A stretch of DNA of 64,000 nt from Sinomicrobium soli (GCF_003285545.1 NZ_QLNV01000008.1:186001-250000), one strand, 5' to 3'; shown: positions 15,901 through 25,249, counted from the first letter of the stretch. Notes: generated from the letters alone by a model not told the origin. Translations and numbers: made by a program.

Positions 15901-18037
15901 GTTCAGTGATTTTGTACTGCGGCAGAGCGGGCAGCAACTGGAACTGGTGAGCACCGAAGCGGATGATAAATTCCCGAAAGACCGCCTCGCCCTCAGGTTC
16001 GACAATTTCACCCTGTCGTCGCTTTTAACCTATCTGAACCCGGATGAGCCCCTGGCCGACGGGATCATAGATGGAAATATCGTCATGGCAGACCCTTTCG
16101 GTACCCCGGGATTCCTGGCAGGGCTTAACATAGATAGCCTGGAAGTCATGACGGCACCGCTGGGAACGCTGAAACTCCGGGGCATTTCCCCACAGGGAGA
16201 GCACTATAAGATGGACCTGTCGGTTAAGGGAGGAGACCTCGACCTGGATATGAAAGGGGATTATACGGCGGATACGGGAGGAGCGGTAAACCTGGAAATG
16301 AACCTGAACAGCCTGAAAACAAGCCTGGCAGAAAAATTGTCGGGAGGAGAGATCAGTGAACCCGGCGGTTCTGTTTCGGGAAAAGTGGAAGTTGGGGGTA
16401 CTGTGGACGCCCCGCAGTACAACGGAAATTTCAATTTTAACGATGTAAGCTTCCGGGTCAACATGCTCAATACACTGTTTCGCCTGCCTTCCGAAAAACT
16501 GTCACTGGACAATGAAGGGATGACCGTTGACCACTTTACCATAAGGGATGAGAATGATAATACCTTTGTGATAGACGGCAGGGTGGTTACGGAAGATTTC
16601 GGCAATCCCGGTTTTGATCTTACGCTCAAAGCCGAAAATTTCAGGGCACTGGATTCGGAAAGGGAGAATAACGACCTGTTTTACGGCAAGGCATTTTTTG
16701 ATACGGATGCCCGTATTACCGGCAACCTGAAAATGCCGAAAATAGACATGCAACTGCATGTAGGTCCTGATACGGATGTGACGTATATCATCCCCGAGTC
16801 TGAACTGGATGTCGTGGAGCGGGACGGAGTGGTGCTCTTTGTGAACCGGGAAGATCCCGACGATATCCTCACCAGGACCAGGGAAGAATCGGTTACCCTC
16901 TCCGGGATGGAAGTCAAGGCCCGGATATCGCTGGATAAAAAGGCTGTTTTCAGGGTTGTTATCAACGAAAAGACCAATGACAACCTCGAGGTGTCGGGAG
17001 AATCCGATCTTATATTCAACCTGTACCCCAACGGGCGAACGACCCTGTCGGGAAAATATACGCTCAGCAAGGGGCATTACGAGCTGAACCTCTACAACCT
17101 GGTACGCCGGAGGTTCGAGTTTAACCAGGGCAGCAGCATTACCTGGGCGGGAGATCCGCTGGATGCCGATCTCGATCTCAGGGCCATTTACCAGGTAAAG
17201 GCAGCTGCTTCCCCGCTGATGGCCCTTCAGCAATCGGGGGATGCCTCTGCGAATATGAGGTTCAGGCAGCAGTTGCCTTTCCTGGTGTATCTCAATATAG
17301 AAGGGGAGCTGATGCAGCCGGACCTCAGCTTTAACCTGGATATGCCCGAGGACCAGCAGGGGGCCATAGGAGGCCAGGTATACGGCAGGGTACAGCAACT
17401 CAACGAGCAGGAAGATGAGCTCAACAAACAGGTATTCTCACTGCTGGTATTCAACCGCTTTTTCCCGGCCAGCGGCAGCGATGGCAGTGGAGGAGGGGCA
17501 GCCTCCATAGCCAGGGATAACCTGAACCAGGCCCTGTCGGGACAGCTGAATGCCCTTTCGGATAAACTGATGGGAGAGTCGGGGGTAGAACTGGATTTCG
17601 GGCTCGACAGTTATACCGACTACCAGGGAAGCAGTCCGCAGGAACGCACACAACTCGATATTACCGCCCGTAAAAAACTCTTTGACGACCGCGTGGTCAT
17701 CAGCGTGGGAAGTGAAGTGGACATTCAGGGCAGCAATCAGGCCCCCGGCCAGGAAAACCCGCTTATCGGCAATGTCAGCATAGAATACCTGCTTACCGAA
17801 GACGGCCGGTACCGCCTGAAAGGGTTCCGGAAGAACGAATATGAAAATGTGATCGACGGACAGCTTATCGTAAACGGAATAGCCCTTATATTTACGAGAG
17901 AGTTTAACAGGTATGAGGAGCTTTTCAGGAAAACACTGCAGGAAAAAATAGAAGAAGAGAAGGAAGCGGCCCGTAAAAAAGAGAACGATAAAAAGGACGA
18001 AAAGGAAGAGGAGAAGAAGGATGAAAAACAGCTTTGA
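12944..18037 (+). CDS. tamB: TamB-like translocation and assembly module protein
   Basis: Very long envelope protein (1697 residues) thought to bridge the inner and outer membranes and to work with an Omp85 partner in outer-membrane assembly or lipid transport. It has an N-terminal anchor at about 14-33 (LRVLLGFLVLLVLLLLFI), then AsmA/TamB-type repeating beta-strand text, and a C-terminal DUF490/TamB domain containing LSGKYTLSKGHYELNLYNLV and FLVYLNIEGELMQPDLSFNL. A charged Lys/Glu tail (EEEKEAARKKENDKKDEKEE) closes it. No in-frame ATG precedes the conserved region; the frame opens after a stop at 12887, so TTG at 12944 is the most likely start. Its end overlaps tamL by 17 bases, implying coupled translation. 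Confidence 0.9.
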   Translation: MEKKKKKRSGFVKITLRVLLGFLVLLVLLLLFIRSPWGQDIITGRIVSYLSGKTNTRVAVDRLYITFSGGVSLQGLYLEDREGDTLLYSKALEAEVPVWPLVTGGDIAINRVEWEGLRARIYRKDTVEGFNFQFLIDAFAPEDTTAVEVPDDSGGAGIGINLRNLRFKDFDLSYKDDVSGMDTRLVLGELYLRMKKSDLQRMDFHIADAAIRDTDARYLQTLPLVSEDEPETEETPLPRIVVDNLEITSLNARYESVPDGMKAMAAIADFRLKLPEADLENNTITLDALELSGSDILYESTSLNKDPKDSLNQDITETGKEGFSWPEWRVTAGAVTLEDNHLVYTIDGAGPQPGVFNANALTLDHLTLLINDIYLGDQRAGLAIETFRFDEASGLQLKELTARAGIDEKRMTLDGLRLHLNDNRLDARAEVSYKDLESFFQNPERATAGFDIDNLQLSPGDVFYFQPGLKENPYITALAEKDVGAVIRGKGTLARLSLTEGKVNWGKDTRIDVQGKLSRLAEPDSLGFELDDIRFSTLKKDLLVFVNEEETGISLPDSLELEGKLHGNLQQVSTALDLRSTDGDITFEGALSQLGEKPFEGTLNVTGLALGKLLQNPQLGALSMELKSAGKLREIYDMDAALDLNVARFSAGEISVHELPLTADIIRGEGEIKSAYKDSIVDFDLRAGVTLDSVSPQVIADIDLNGADLHALGVMSMPVKGAVKVHADFKGNAERFRLNSDITGGVAVYDQNSYPLGDLSIKAFADKDTTSVVVRNKMLDLDLHSNVDPGSFTGALQSHFRELITEQQDSVTGRKDTVPGTLPPPARLELKGRLNSAPILSDIFLPGLKELDTVKITADFQQENQVLQADITAPHINYSGSEIDSLLLRLNSANGVLAGHFGFRELSTGPISIHHTTLDASVKDNRMLLDFNAFHQEEKLMGIRTEISRKGDTVYARLDPAELVFDKKQWSIPADNQVMIYPGQVRFSDFVLRQSGQQLELVSTEADDKFPKDRLALRFDNFTLSSLLTYLNPDEPLADGIIDGNIVMADPFGTPGFLAGLNIDSLEVMTAPLGTLKLRGISPQGEHYKMDLSVKGGDLDLDMKGDYTADTGGAVNLEMNLNSLKTSLAEKLSGGEISEPGGSVSGKVEVGGTVDAPQYNGNFNFNDVSFRVNMLNTLFRLPSEKLSLDNEGMTVDHFTIRDENDNTFVIDGRVVTEDFGNPGFDLTLKAENFRALDSERENNDLFYGKAFFDTDARITGNLKMPKIDMQLHVGPDTDVTYIIPESELDVVERDGVVLFVNREDPDDILTRTREESVTLSGMEVKARISLDKKAVFRVVINEKTNDNLEVSGESDLIFNLYPNGRTTLSGKYTLSKGHYELNLYNLVRRRFEFNQGSSITWAGDPLDADLDLRAIYQVKAAASPLMALQQSGDASANMRFRQQLPFLVYLNIEGELMQPDLSFNLDMPEDQQGAIGGQVYGRVQQLNEQEDELNKQVFSLLVFNRFFPASGSDGSGGGAASIARDNLNQALSGQLNALSDKLMGESGVELDFGLDSYTDYQGSSPQERTQLDITARKKLFDDRVVISVGSEVDIQGSNQAPGQENPLIGNVSIEYLLTEDGRYRLKGFRKNEYENVIDGQLIVNGIALIFTREFNRYEELFRKTLQEKIEEEKEAARKKENDKKDEKEEEKKDEKQL

Positions 18038-20327
18038 AAAAATACGATCTGCCTGTCACGGGTATGTCTGGGCCTTATGGGCCGTATTAATGGCCTCCTG
18101 CGGAGTGAACAAATATATTCCCGAGGAAGAAATGTTGTTTAAGGGTTCTGATCTTGAACTTCATGTACCGGACAGCTTAAAGGATAAGGTGAAGGATTAC
18201 GCCGCCCTGGAATCTGAACTGGAAGAGGTGCTTCGCCCTGTTCCCAACAGTAAAGCACTCGGGGTATACTGGGGGCTGAGAGCGCATTATAAATCCCGGA
18301 AAGAGAAGCCCGGGTTTATCAACAGGTTCCTGAACAAAAAAATAGGGGAAGCGCCTGTTTACGCTTCAGATGCCGATCTGTCGCGTACGGAGGCCATTAT
18401 ACGCAACCGCCTGGAAAACCGGGGATTTTTCTATAGTGATGTGCAGTCGCAGATGGAGGAAAACGAAAAGAAAAAACGGGCAGAAGCCCATTATACCGTA
18501 AGCCTTCCGGAGCCCTACACGCTGGAACGCTATATCGTGGACCCTGATTCGGCCCCTGTGATCAAAGAGATTGAAAAAAATATCAGGAAATGGATCATAC
18601 GTCCCGGAATGCGTTTCGACCTGCAGGCCCTGAAATCGGAAAGAGAGCGGCTCGACAATGCCGTGAAGGCCAGGGGATATTACAATTTTAACCCGGATTT
18701 CCTGGTTTTCGAGGCAGACACCAACCAGTATAAGGAGAAGAAATTCGACCTGTTCCTCAGGCTCAAGAAGGATGTACCTGAAAAATCGAAAGTTCCCTAT
18801 CGTATTGAAAAAGTGACAGTATATCCCAATTACATACTGGAAAGCGATACGGTATCGATAGACACCGTAAAGCTCAACAACAAGGACTTTATACAAAGCG
18901 AAACCTTTTTCAAGCCTTACCGGCTCGACCCTTTTATACAGATCGCCAGGGGCGCGTACTACAACCCCGACGTTTCCCGGAATACCAGCCGGAGGCTTAC
19001 TTCCATAGGAGCCTACAAGTTTGTCAATATACGCTATGACGAGATCGACTCCCTGGCCACGGACAGCACCCGGTCGCTGGCAGCCAACATATTTCTGTCG
19101 CCGTTGAACAAGAGGGCGTTACGGGCAGAATTGCAGGGTGTAGTAAAATCGAATAATTTCATGGGGCCCAACCTGGCGCTTACGCTTACCAACAGGAACC
19201 TTTTCAAGGGAGGTGAAATACTGAGTATTACCGCCAGCGGGGGATATGAACTACAGGTAGCCAGCGGCGATAATACGGGAATGAACAGCCTGCAGCTCGG
19301 GTTGAAGGGTGATCTGATTTTCCCGAGGGTATTGTCGCCCATACGCATTCGCGAGAACTGGTTCAAATATGCCATTCCCAAAACAAAGATCAGCATGGGG
19401 GCCGATTACCTGAGAAGGAGCAAGCTGTACAGCCTGGCGACAATCAGTACGACCTTCGGGTATATATGGGACTCCAACCGCTATATTACCCATGAGTTCA
19501 ACCCGGTATCCCTCAACTATGTGAACCTGGCGGAAACCACACCGGAATTTGAACAGATACTGGACGACAATCCTTTTCTGCGCAATAGCTTTGACCAGAA
19601 GTTTATTCCGGGGCTCACGTATTCGTTTACGTATAACGGGATGGTAGACCAGTACAAAAAACACCAGCTTTTCCTCAATTCTACCGTAGACATTGCAGGC
19701 AACCTGATCGACCTCTTCAGCCAGAGAGACAGCGACAGGCCGCGTTCTTTCCTGGGGCTGGAATACTCACAGTACGCCAAGGCCGATGTGGATGTCCGTT
19801 ATCACATATGTATGGGAAGAGAAAAAAAACTGGCTACCCGTATTTTTGCCGGGCTCGGGGTCCCTTACGGGAATTCCGGCATCATGCCGTACAGCAAACT
19901 TTATTTTTCCGGCGGGCCTTACAGCGTAAGGGCCTTTCGCATTCGCTCGCTGGGACCGGGAACCTTTAATCCCGAAAATAATTCGGGGACGACCTATTTC
20001 GACCAGACCGGGAGCCTTCGGCTGGAGTTTAACATGGAATACCGCTTTCCGCTGTTCTCCTATCTGAAGGGCGCCGTGTTTGCCGATGCAGGGAACGTCT
20101 GGAACACTTCTGAAAACGAAGCACTTCCGGGAGGAAAATTCAGCAGTAACTTTATGAAGGAACTCGGAATGGGAGCAGGAGTGGGGATGCGTGTCGATGT
20201 ACAGGGGTTTGTGATCCGTCTCGACCTGGCAGCTCCCCTGAGAAAACCCTGGTTGCCCGAAGACGAACGCTGGGACTTCGATTACAAAAACCCGGTGCTC
20301 AATTTTGCTATCGGTTACCCGTTTTAG
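18021..20327 (+). CDS. tamL: TamL-type lipidated Omp85 / surface antigen outer membrane protein
   Basis: Outer-membrane beta-barrel assembly-type protein, 768 residues. The N-terminus is a lipoprotein signal with LMASC and Cys27 as the acylation site, which distinguishes the Bacteroidota TamL form from TamA of Proteobacteria. POTRA-like segments follow (RYIVDPDSAPVIKEIEKNI; ERLDNAVKARGYYNFNPD), then the bacterial surface antigen barrel (ELQGVVKSNNFMGPNLALTL, GGPYSVRAFRIRSLGPG, which includes the VRGF-like loop as VRAFR, and a terminal FAIGYPF). It starts inside the 3-prime end of tamB, so the two form one complex-encoding operon. Confidence 0.9.
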   Translation: MKNSFEKIRSACHGYVWALWAVLMASCGVNKYIPEEEMLFKGSDLELHVPDSLKDKVKDYAALESELEEVLRPVPNSKALGVYWGLRAHYKSRKEKPGFINRFLNKKIGEAPVYASDADLSRTEAIIRNRLENRGFFYSDVQSQMEENEKKKRAEAHYTVSLPEPYTLERYIVDPDSAPVIKEIEKNIRKWIIRPGMRFDLQALKSERERLDNAVKARGYYNFNPDFLVFEADTNQYKEKKFDLFLRLKKDVPEKSKVPYRIEKVTVYPNYILESDTVSIDTVKLNNKDFIQSETFFKPYRLDPFIQIARGAYYNPDVSRNTSRRLTSIGAYKFVNIRYDEIDSLATDSTRSLAANIFLSPLNKRALRAELQGVVKSNNFMGPNLALTLTNRNLFKGGEILSITASGGYELQVASGDNTGMNSLQLGLKGDLIFPRVLSPIRIRENWFKYAIPKTKISMGADYLRRSKLYSLATISTTFGYIWDSNRYITHEFNPVSLNYVNLAETTPEFEQILDDNPFLRNSFDQKFIPGLTYSFTYNGMVDQYKKHQLFLNSTVDIAGNLIDLFSQRDSDRPRSFLGLEYSQYAKADVDVRYHICMGREKKLATRIFAGLGVPYGNSGIMPYSKLYFSGGPYSVRAFRIRSLGPGTFNPENNSGTTYFDQTGSLRLEFNMEYRFPLFSYLKGAVFADAGNVWNTSENEALPGGKFSSNFMKELGMGAGVGMRVDVQGFVIRLDLAAPLRKPWLPEDERWDFDYKNPVLNFAIGYPF

Positions 20328-20332
20328 TAGGG

Positions 20333-20358
20333 AGCGCGGTTTATAATTAAACCGCGCT
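20333..20358. terminator. Hairpin terminator between tamL and purL
   Basis: Perfect 11-bp stem (AGCGCGGTTTA and its complement) with a TAAT loop, six bases after the tamL stop. It is followed by ATTTGTTATAT, a weak T tract. It can serve both convergent genes. Confidence 0.65.
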
Positions 20359-20431
20359 ATTTGTTATATAAGGTGTTGTGGGTAGTATTTTTTCTGGTGA
20401 CAGGATTTGAATAATATTATACACTGACGCT

Positions 20432-23400
20432 TTACTTCTTCCGGCTTTCAATCCATTTTCTCGCATTGACAAACGCCGCTATCCACGGAGAAACTTCATC
20501 TTTGCGATCTCCGGGGTAATACGCCCAGTTCCAGGGGAATATGGAGCGTTCGAAATGCGGCATGGTCACCAGGTGCCTTCCGTTGTCAGAAACCATCATG
20601 GCCGTATTAAAATCAGAACCGTTGGGGTTTGCCGGGTAGCCTTCATAGGCGTATTTTGCTACGATATTGTATTTTGATTCCTCATAGGGAAAACTGAATT
20701 TCCCTTCTCCGTGTGCCGACCAGATCCCGAGTTTGCTCCCCGCAAGGGAGCCGAGCATCACCGAGTTGTTGGGTTGGATTTCTACGGCGGAGAAGGTGCA
20801 CTCGAATTTATGGGAGTCGTTGTGCAGCATTTTCGGTTTCTGTCCGTGGTCCGGATTGATCAGCCCGAGCTCTACGAACAGCTGGCAGCCGTTACATACC
20901 CCGAGCGAAAGGGTATCCTCCCTTTCAAAGAAATTTTCCAGGGCTGTCCTCGCTTTTTCGTTATAGAGGAACGCCCCGGCCCATCCTTTGGCTGAGCCCA
21001 GCACATCGGAATTGGAAAATCCGCCCACAGCCCCGATAAACTGTATGTCTTCCAGTGTTTCCCGACCTGATATCAGGTCGGTCATATGTATGTCTTTCAC
21101 ATCAAAACCGGCCATGTACATGGCATTGGCCATCTCCCTTTCCGAATTGCTTCCCTTCTCGCGGAGTATGGCTGCTTTCGGTCTTTTTCCGGCCGGTACA
21201 GGACGTTTTCCGTCAAAGCCTTCCGGGAACTGATACCTTACCGGCTGTTTTTTATAGTTCTCAAAGCGTTCGTCTGCCTTGGTCCCGCCGCTCTGTTTTT
21301 TGTCGAGCAGGTAAGAGGTTTTATACCAGGTATCCCTCAGGGCACTTATTCCAAAAGAAAAACGGTCACTGCCGTTTTTCAGCTGCAGCCTGTCGCCTTC
21401 CACAACTTCCCCGACACGGATAACTTTTATACCGTGTTGTTCAAGCAGTTGTGCTGCTTCATCCCCGGCCTGGAAAACAATACCGGCGTTTTCATTGAAC
21501 AGGGCTTTTACGGTATCCGTTTCCCCGATGCCTGTAAGGTCTATCCGGGCCCCGAGATCGTGATCTGCAAAACACATTTCGAGCAGGGTAGTGATCAGTC
21601 CGCCACTGCCTATATCATGCCCGGCCTTTACTTTTCCTTCCTGCACCAGTTGCTGTATGGCGTTAAAGGCATTTTTAAAATATTCCGGATCCTTCACCGT
21701 CGGTGCTTCGGTACCGATACGGTTACAGATCTGGGCAAAAGACGATCCTCCCAGTTTAAAACGGTCTTGAGAAAGGTTTATATAGTATATGCTTCCTCCG
21801 TTGCGCTGTAAAACCGGTTCTACCACGGCGGTGATATCAGAACAGTTTCCCGCAGCAGATATGATAACCGTCCCGGGAGCAATGACTTCATCGTCGGGGT
21901 ATTTCTGTTTCATGGAAAGGGAATCCTTTCCGGTAGGGATATTGATACCCAGGGCCACGGCAAATTCGGAACAGCCTTCAACAGCCTCATACAGGCGGGC
22001 ATCTTCACCTTCATTCTTGCAGGGCCACATCCAGTTGGCCGAAAGCGAAATACTTTTCAGCCCTTCTTTCATCGGTGCCCATACTATATTGGTCAGTGCC
22101 TCCGCGATACTGTTACGGCTACCGGCCACGGGATCGATAAGGGCCGAAACAGGGGAGTGCCCGATAGAAGTAGCGATCCCTTCCTTGCCCTGGTAGTCGA
22201 GGGCCATCACCCCGCAGTTGTTCAGCGGCAGTTGTAAGGGGCCCGCACATTGCTGTTTGGCCACACGCCCGCTCACACAGCGGTCTACCTTGTTGGTAAG
22301 CCAGTCTTTACAGGCCACGGCTTCAAGCTGCAGTAATTGTACCAGGTATTCTTCGATCTGTGATTTATTGTATTCAACCTCCCTGTAATCCGTCTTTACG
22401 GTACGGTCGTTCATTATGGTTTTGGGCGAACTGCCGAACATATCGTCCAGTTCGAGGTCCATCGGCTTCTCCCCGCCGGAGGAAGACTCAAAAGTAAAAC
22501 GGTGATCCCCGGTAACATCGCCTACCTGGTACATGGGAGCGCGCTCCCTTTCCGCTATGCGTTGCAGGGTCTGTGCGTCTTTTTCACCGATCACCAGGCC
22601 CATACGTTCCTGCGATTCGTTTCCTATGATCTCCTTGGCCGAAAGGGTAGGGTCTCCCACCGGAAGCTTGTCCAGGTCTATTTTTCCGCCGGTTTCCTCC
22701 ACCAGTTCGGAAAGGCAGTTCAGGTGGCCTCCGGCACCGTGGTCGTGTATGGAGACGATGGCATTATGGTCACTTTCCACCATACCCCTTACCGCGTTGG
22801 CGGCCCTTTTCTGCATTTCCGGATTGGAACGCTGAATGGCATTGAGCTCTATACCGCTGCTGAACTCCCCGGTATCTGCCGAAGAAACGGCTGCTCCCCC
22901 CATCCCGATACGGTAGTTGTCACCGCCCAGGATAACGATCTTGTCGCCTTTTTCCGGGGTTTTCTTCCTGGCCTGGTCGGCTTTGCCATAGCCAATACCC
23001 CCGGCCAGCATGATCACCTTGTCATACCCCAGTTTCCGCGATGCTTCTTCGTGTTCAAAAGTGAAAAGCGAACCGGCGATCAGGGGTTGTCCGAACTTAT
23101 TTCCGAAATCAGAGGCGCCGTTGGAGGCCTTGATCAGGATATCCATAGGGGTCTGGTACAGCCATTTGCGTTCTTCCATCCCGTTTTCCCAGGGGCGATC
23201 CTGTTCCAGGCGGGAATAGGCGGTCATATACACCGCGGTACCGGCGAGGGGCAAAGATCCCTGTCCGCCTGCAAGACGGTCCCTGATCTCACCACCCGAT
23301 CCCGTAGCGGCACCGTTAAAAGGTTCTACGGTAGTAGGGAAGTTATGGGTTTCTGCCTTGAGGGAAATTACCGAATCGAAATCCCTGACCGCATAAAAAT

Positions 23401-24091
23401 CGGGCTTGTCAGCGCTTTCGGGAGCAAACTGTTGTATCCTGGGGCCTTTCAGGAAGGCTACATTATCCTTATATGCCGAAACAATATCATTCGGGTGCGC
23501 TTCCGAGGTTTTTTTGATCAGTTTAAAAAGCGATACGGGTTTTTCTTCCCCGTCTATAATAAAAGTGCCGTTAAATATTTTATGGCGGCAGTGTTCGGAG
23601 TTTACCTGGGAGAACCCGAATACTTCGGAATCCGTAAGTTTTCGCCCGATCTTTTCCGATAGTCGTTCCAGGTATTCCACCTCTTCGGGGCTCAGCGACA
23701 AACCTTGCTGTCGGTTATACGCCGCAATATCATCAATTTCCAGAACGGGTTCCGGTGCTATGCTGACCGTAAAAATATCCTGGTCCAATCCGTCGAATTT
23801 CTGGAAGAGCATGGGGTCGAAGCCGGTATCGTCTTTTGCGACCCCGTGGAATTCCTCGATACGGATAATTCCGGATATCCCCATATTCTGGGTGATTTCC
23901 ACCGCATTGGTACTCCAGGGAGTGATCATGGCAGCCCGAGGCCCAACAAAAAAGGCGTCGAGAGACGCCGCTTCGAGCTTTGGCGCACCGCCAAACAACC
24001 ATGTTAATTTTGAAATATCTTCTCTGCTGAGTTCTTTACCGGCCTGAACCGCAAAAACTTTCTGTTCGGGGTTTCCGAAGAAAAGGATCAT
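20432..24091 (-). CDS. purL: Phosphoribosylformylglycinamidine synthase, long single-chain form
   Basis: Fourth step of de novo purine synthesis: converts FGAR, ATP and glutamine to FGAM. At 1219 residues it is the fused type containing the N-terminal PurS-like part, two AIR-synthase-like domains (FSQVNSEHCRHKIFNG; AETHNFPTTVEPFNGAATGS; SIHDHGAGGHLNCLSE) and a C-terminal class I glutaminase (AILREKGSNSEREMA onward). The glutaminase nucleophile is Cys1066 in SLGVCNGCQ, and its His/Glu pair is in SAHGEGKF. The gene is monocistronic, convergent with tamL. The small-subunit genes purS and purQ are not needed with this form. Confidence 0.97.
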   Translation of the reverse strand: MILFFGNPEQKVFAVQAGKELSREDISKLTWLFGGAPKLEAASLDAFFVGPRAAMITPWSTNAVEITQNMGISGIIRIEEFHGVAKDDTGFDPMLFQKFDGLDQDIFTVSIAPEPVLEIDDIAAYNRQQGLSLSPEEVEYLERLSEKIGRKLTDSEVFGFSQVNSEHCRHKIFNGTFIIDGEEKPVSLFKLIKKTSEAHPNDIVSAYKDNVAFLKGPRIQQFAPESADKPDFYAVRDFDSVISLKAETHNFPTTVEPFNGAATGSGGEIRDRLAGGQGSLPLAGTAVYMTAYSRLEQDRPWENGMEERKWLYQTPMDILIKASNGASDFGNKFGQPLIAGSLFTFEHEEASRKLGYDKVIMLAGGIGYGKADQARKKTPEKGDKIVILGGDNYRIGMGGAAVSSADTGEFSSGIELNAIQRSNPEMQKRAANAVRGMVESDHNAIVSIHDHGAGGHLNCLSELVEETGGKIDLDKLPVGDPTLSAKEIIGNESQERMGLVIGEKDAQTLQRIAERERAPMYQVGDVTGDHRFTFESSSGGEKPMDLELDDMFGSSPKTIMNDRTVKTDYREVEYNKSQIEEYLVQLLQLEAVACKDWLTNKVDRCVSGRVAKQQCAGPLQLPLNNCGVMALDYQGKEGIATSIGHSPVSALIDPVAGSRNSIAEALTNIVWAPMKEGLKSISLSANWMWPCKNEGEDARLYEAVEGCSEFAVALGINIPTGKDSLSMKQKYPDDEVIAPGTVIISAAGNCSDITAVVEPVLQRNGGSIYYINLSQDRFKLGGSSFAQICNRIGTEAPTVKDPEYFKNAFNAIQQLVQEGKVKAGHDIGSGGLITTLLEMCFADHDLGARIDLTGIGETDTVKALFNENAGIVFQAGDEAAQLLEQHGIKVIRVGEVVEGDRLQLKNGSDRFSFGISALRDTWYKTSYLLDKKQSGGTKADERFENYKKQPVRYQFPEGFDGKRPVPAGKRPKAAILREKGSNSEREMANAMYMAGFDVKDIHMTDLISGRETLEDIQFIGAVGGFSNSDVLGSAKGWAGAFLYNEKARTALENFFEREDTLSLGVCNGCQLFVELGLINPDHGQKPKMLHNDSHKFECTFSAVEIQPNNSVMLGSLAGSKLGIWSAHGEGKFSFPYEESKYNIVAKYAYEGYPANPNGSDFNTAMMVSDNGRHLVTMPHFERSIFPWNWAYYPGDRKDEVSPWIAAFVNARKWIESRKK

Positions 24092-24148
24092 ATGTTGTCG
24101 AATTAGTCCTGTTTTACACTGTATTTGTAGTGCCTTTATTCAAAGTTG

Positions 24149-24156
24149 CAAAGTTA
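24149..24156 (-). promoter_or_regulatory. -7 element of purL
   Basis: The minus strand reads TAACTTTG, an exact TAnnTTTG match, 57 bases upstream of the purL start. Confidence 0.5.
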
Positions 24157-24196
24157 AGGATTTATTGTCAGGTCGGGGAGGTTAAAAGCTGCAATT

Positions 24197-24322
24197 TTAA
24201 CTCTGTCGTTTCCAGATACCCGGATGCCTTGGACGTATTGAATACCGCTGTTCGTCATAATAATCAATGGCTTCCTGTATGTCAATAATAGCCACAGGTT
24301 CTATAACAACAGCGTAAGCCAT
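24197..24322 (-). pseudogene. Truncated ParE/RelE-family toxin
   Basis: Only 41 residues are encoded before a stop: MAYAVVIEPVAIIDIQEAID, then YYDEQ, which is the typical N-terminal helix of ParE/RelE toxins (normally about 95-105 residues). After YYDEQ the reading frame turns into unrelated text ending WKRQS. The start lies three bases after the stop of the upstream antitoxin-like gene, the usual toxin-antitoxin spacing. The catalytic or gyrase-binding half is absent, so it is almost certainly inactive. Confidence 0.75.
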
Positions 24323-24325
24323 TGA

Positions 24326-24535
24326 TTATAATTTACTTTTAAAAGTAAACTGTTCACGGGCCTCTTCCCAGGGAATCAGGTTCTCGGGTTTAGAATTTTT
24401 AATACGCTCCCTTACAATGGCCTTGTGTTCTTCGGGGATTTCAATGTCTTCGGCTACCTGGATTCCCAATTGCCTGATCAATTCCATAAAGAAAGAGAAT
24501 TTTTTATCCGGTATTTTAAGTGTTATTTCCCTCAT
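24326..24535 (-). CDS. Antitoxin-like small protein of a decayed toxin-antitoxin pair
   Basis: The product has 69 residues: an N-terminal strand-like stretch (MREITLKIPDKKFSFFMELI) and a charged helical C-terminus (EEHKAIVRERIKNSKPENL, then WEEAREQF) of the type that wraps a ParE/RelE toxin. The partner toxin directly downstream is truncated. Family membership is inferred mainly from position and overall layout, since I do not recognise a specific DNA-binding fold. Confidence 0.65.
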   Translation of the reverse strand: MREITLKIPDKKFSFFMELIRQLGIQVAEDIEIPEEHKAIVRERIKNSKPENLIPWEEAREQFTFKSKL

Positions 24536-24632
24536 CGGACATCGGTTTTATACAAATATACGAATTCATCAGGTACATTTCTGTACACATCAGGACATTT
24601 TAAACCTCATTTAACGAAGTTGGCCGGGAATA

Positions 24633-25247
24633 TCAGCGATCAACCCGGGTTACCCTTACACCGTAAAGCTGTTCGAATATGTTTTCCACCGTTCCGGCGT
24701 CCCTTTTCCGCACGGCGAGGGTAATGCGGCAGTCCATTTCCATCTGCTGCCCCGTGATATTCAGGTTTTTTTCCTTTATGACCCGCATCACCTTGTTCAT
24801 ATCCTTATAGTCGAAGTTCAGCTCATAGACCACATCAATGGTCCTTTCCTCGATCTCCGAAGCTTCGAGGGCCAATTGTGCCGCGGTACGATAGGCATTT
24901 ATGAGTCCGCCCACCCCCAGTTTCACCCCGCCGAAATAGCGTACCACCACGATGAGGACATCGGTAACATCAAACGATTGTATCTGTCCGTAGATCGGCA
25001 TACCGGCCGAATTGCTGGGTTCCCCGTCATCATTGGCCCTGTAGGCCGTATTTTCGGTACCCATCTGCCAGGCATAGCACCAGTGCCGGGCCGAATGGTG
25101 CTTCTTTTTAAGGGTTTCCAGGTGTTGCCTGACCTCTTCTTCGGATATCACGGGAAATGCATACCCTATGAACTTGCTGTTCCTGTCCTTGAACAGCACT
25201 TCCGGAGCAGCATTGACAATGGTCTTATACGTATCCTTTTCTGTCAA
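24633..25247 (-). CDS. yigZ: YigZ/IMPACT-family protein
   Basis: Conserved protein of 204 residues of the UPF0029/IMPACT family, related to translation regulation, exact role unsettled. The signature run is visible as ARHWCYAWQMG, RANDDGEPSNSAGMPI and VVVRYFGGVKLGVGGLINAY. The C-terminal half has an EF-G domain V-like fold. Its stop-start arrangement with ribD (two bases between the genes, ribD upstream) points to one transcript. Confidence 0.92.
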   Translation of the reverse strand: MTEKDTYKTIVNAAPEVLFKDRNSKFIGYAFPVISEEEVRQHLETLKKKHHSARHWCYAWQMGTENTAYRANDDGEPSNSAGMPIYGQIQSFDVTDVLIVVVRYFGGVKLGVGGLINAYRTAAQLALEASEIEERTIDVVYELNFDYKDMNKVMRVIKEKNLNITGQQMEMDCRITLAVRKRDAGTVENIFEQLYGVRVTRVDR

Positions 25248-25249
25248 TA

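Noticed and set aside
16502-17398. 298-codon open frame on the minus strand
   Set aside because: Antisense to the C-terminal part of tamB; no start context or motif.
22502-23662. 386-codon open frame on the plus strand
   Set aside because: Antisense to purL, which is clearly coding; long antisense frames are common in GC-moderate genes.
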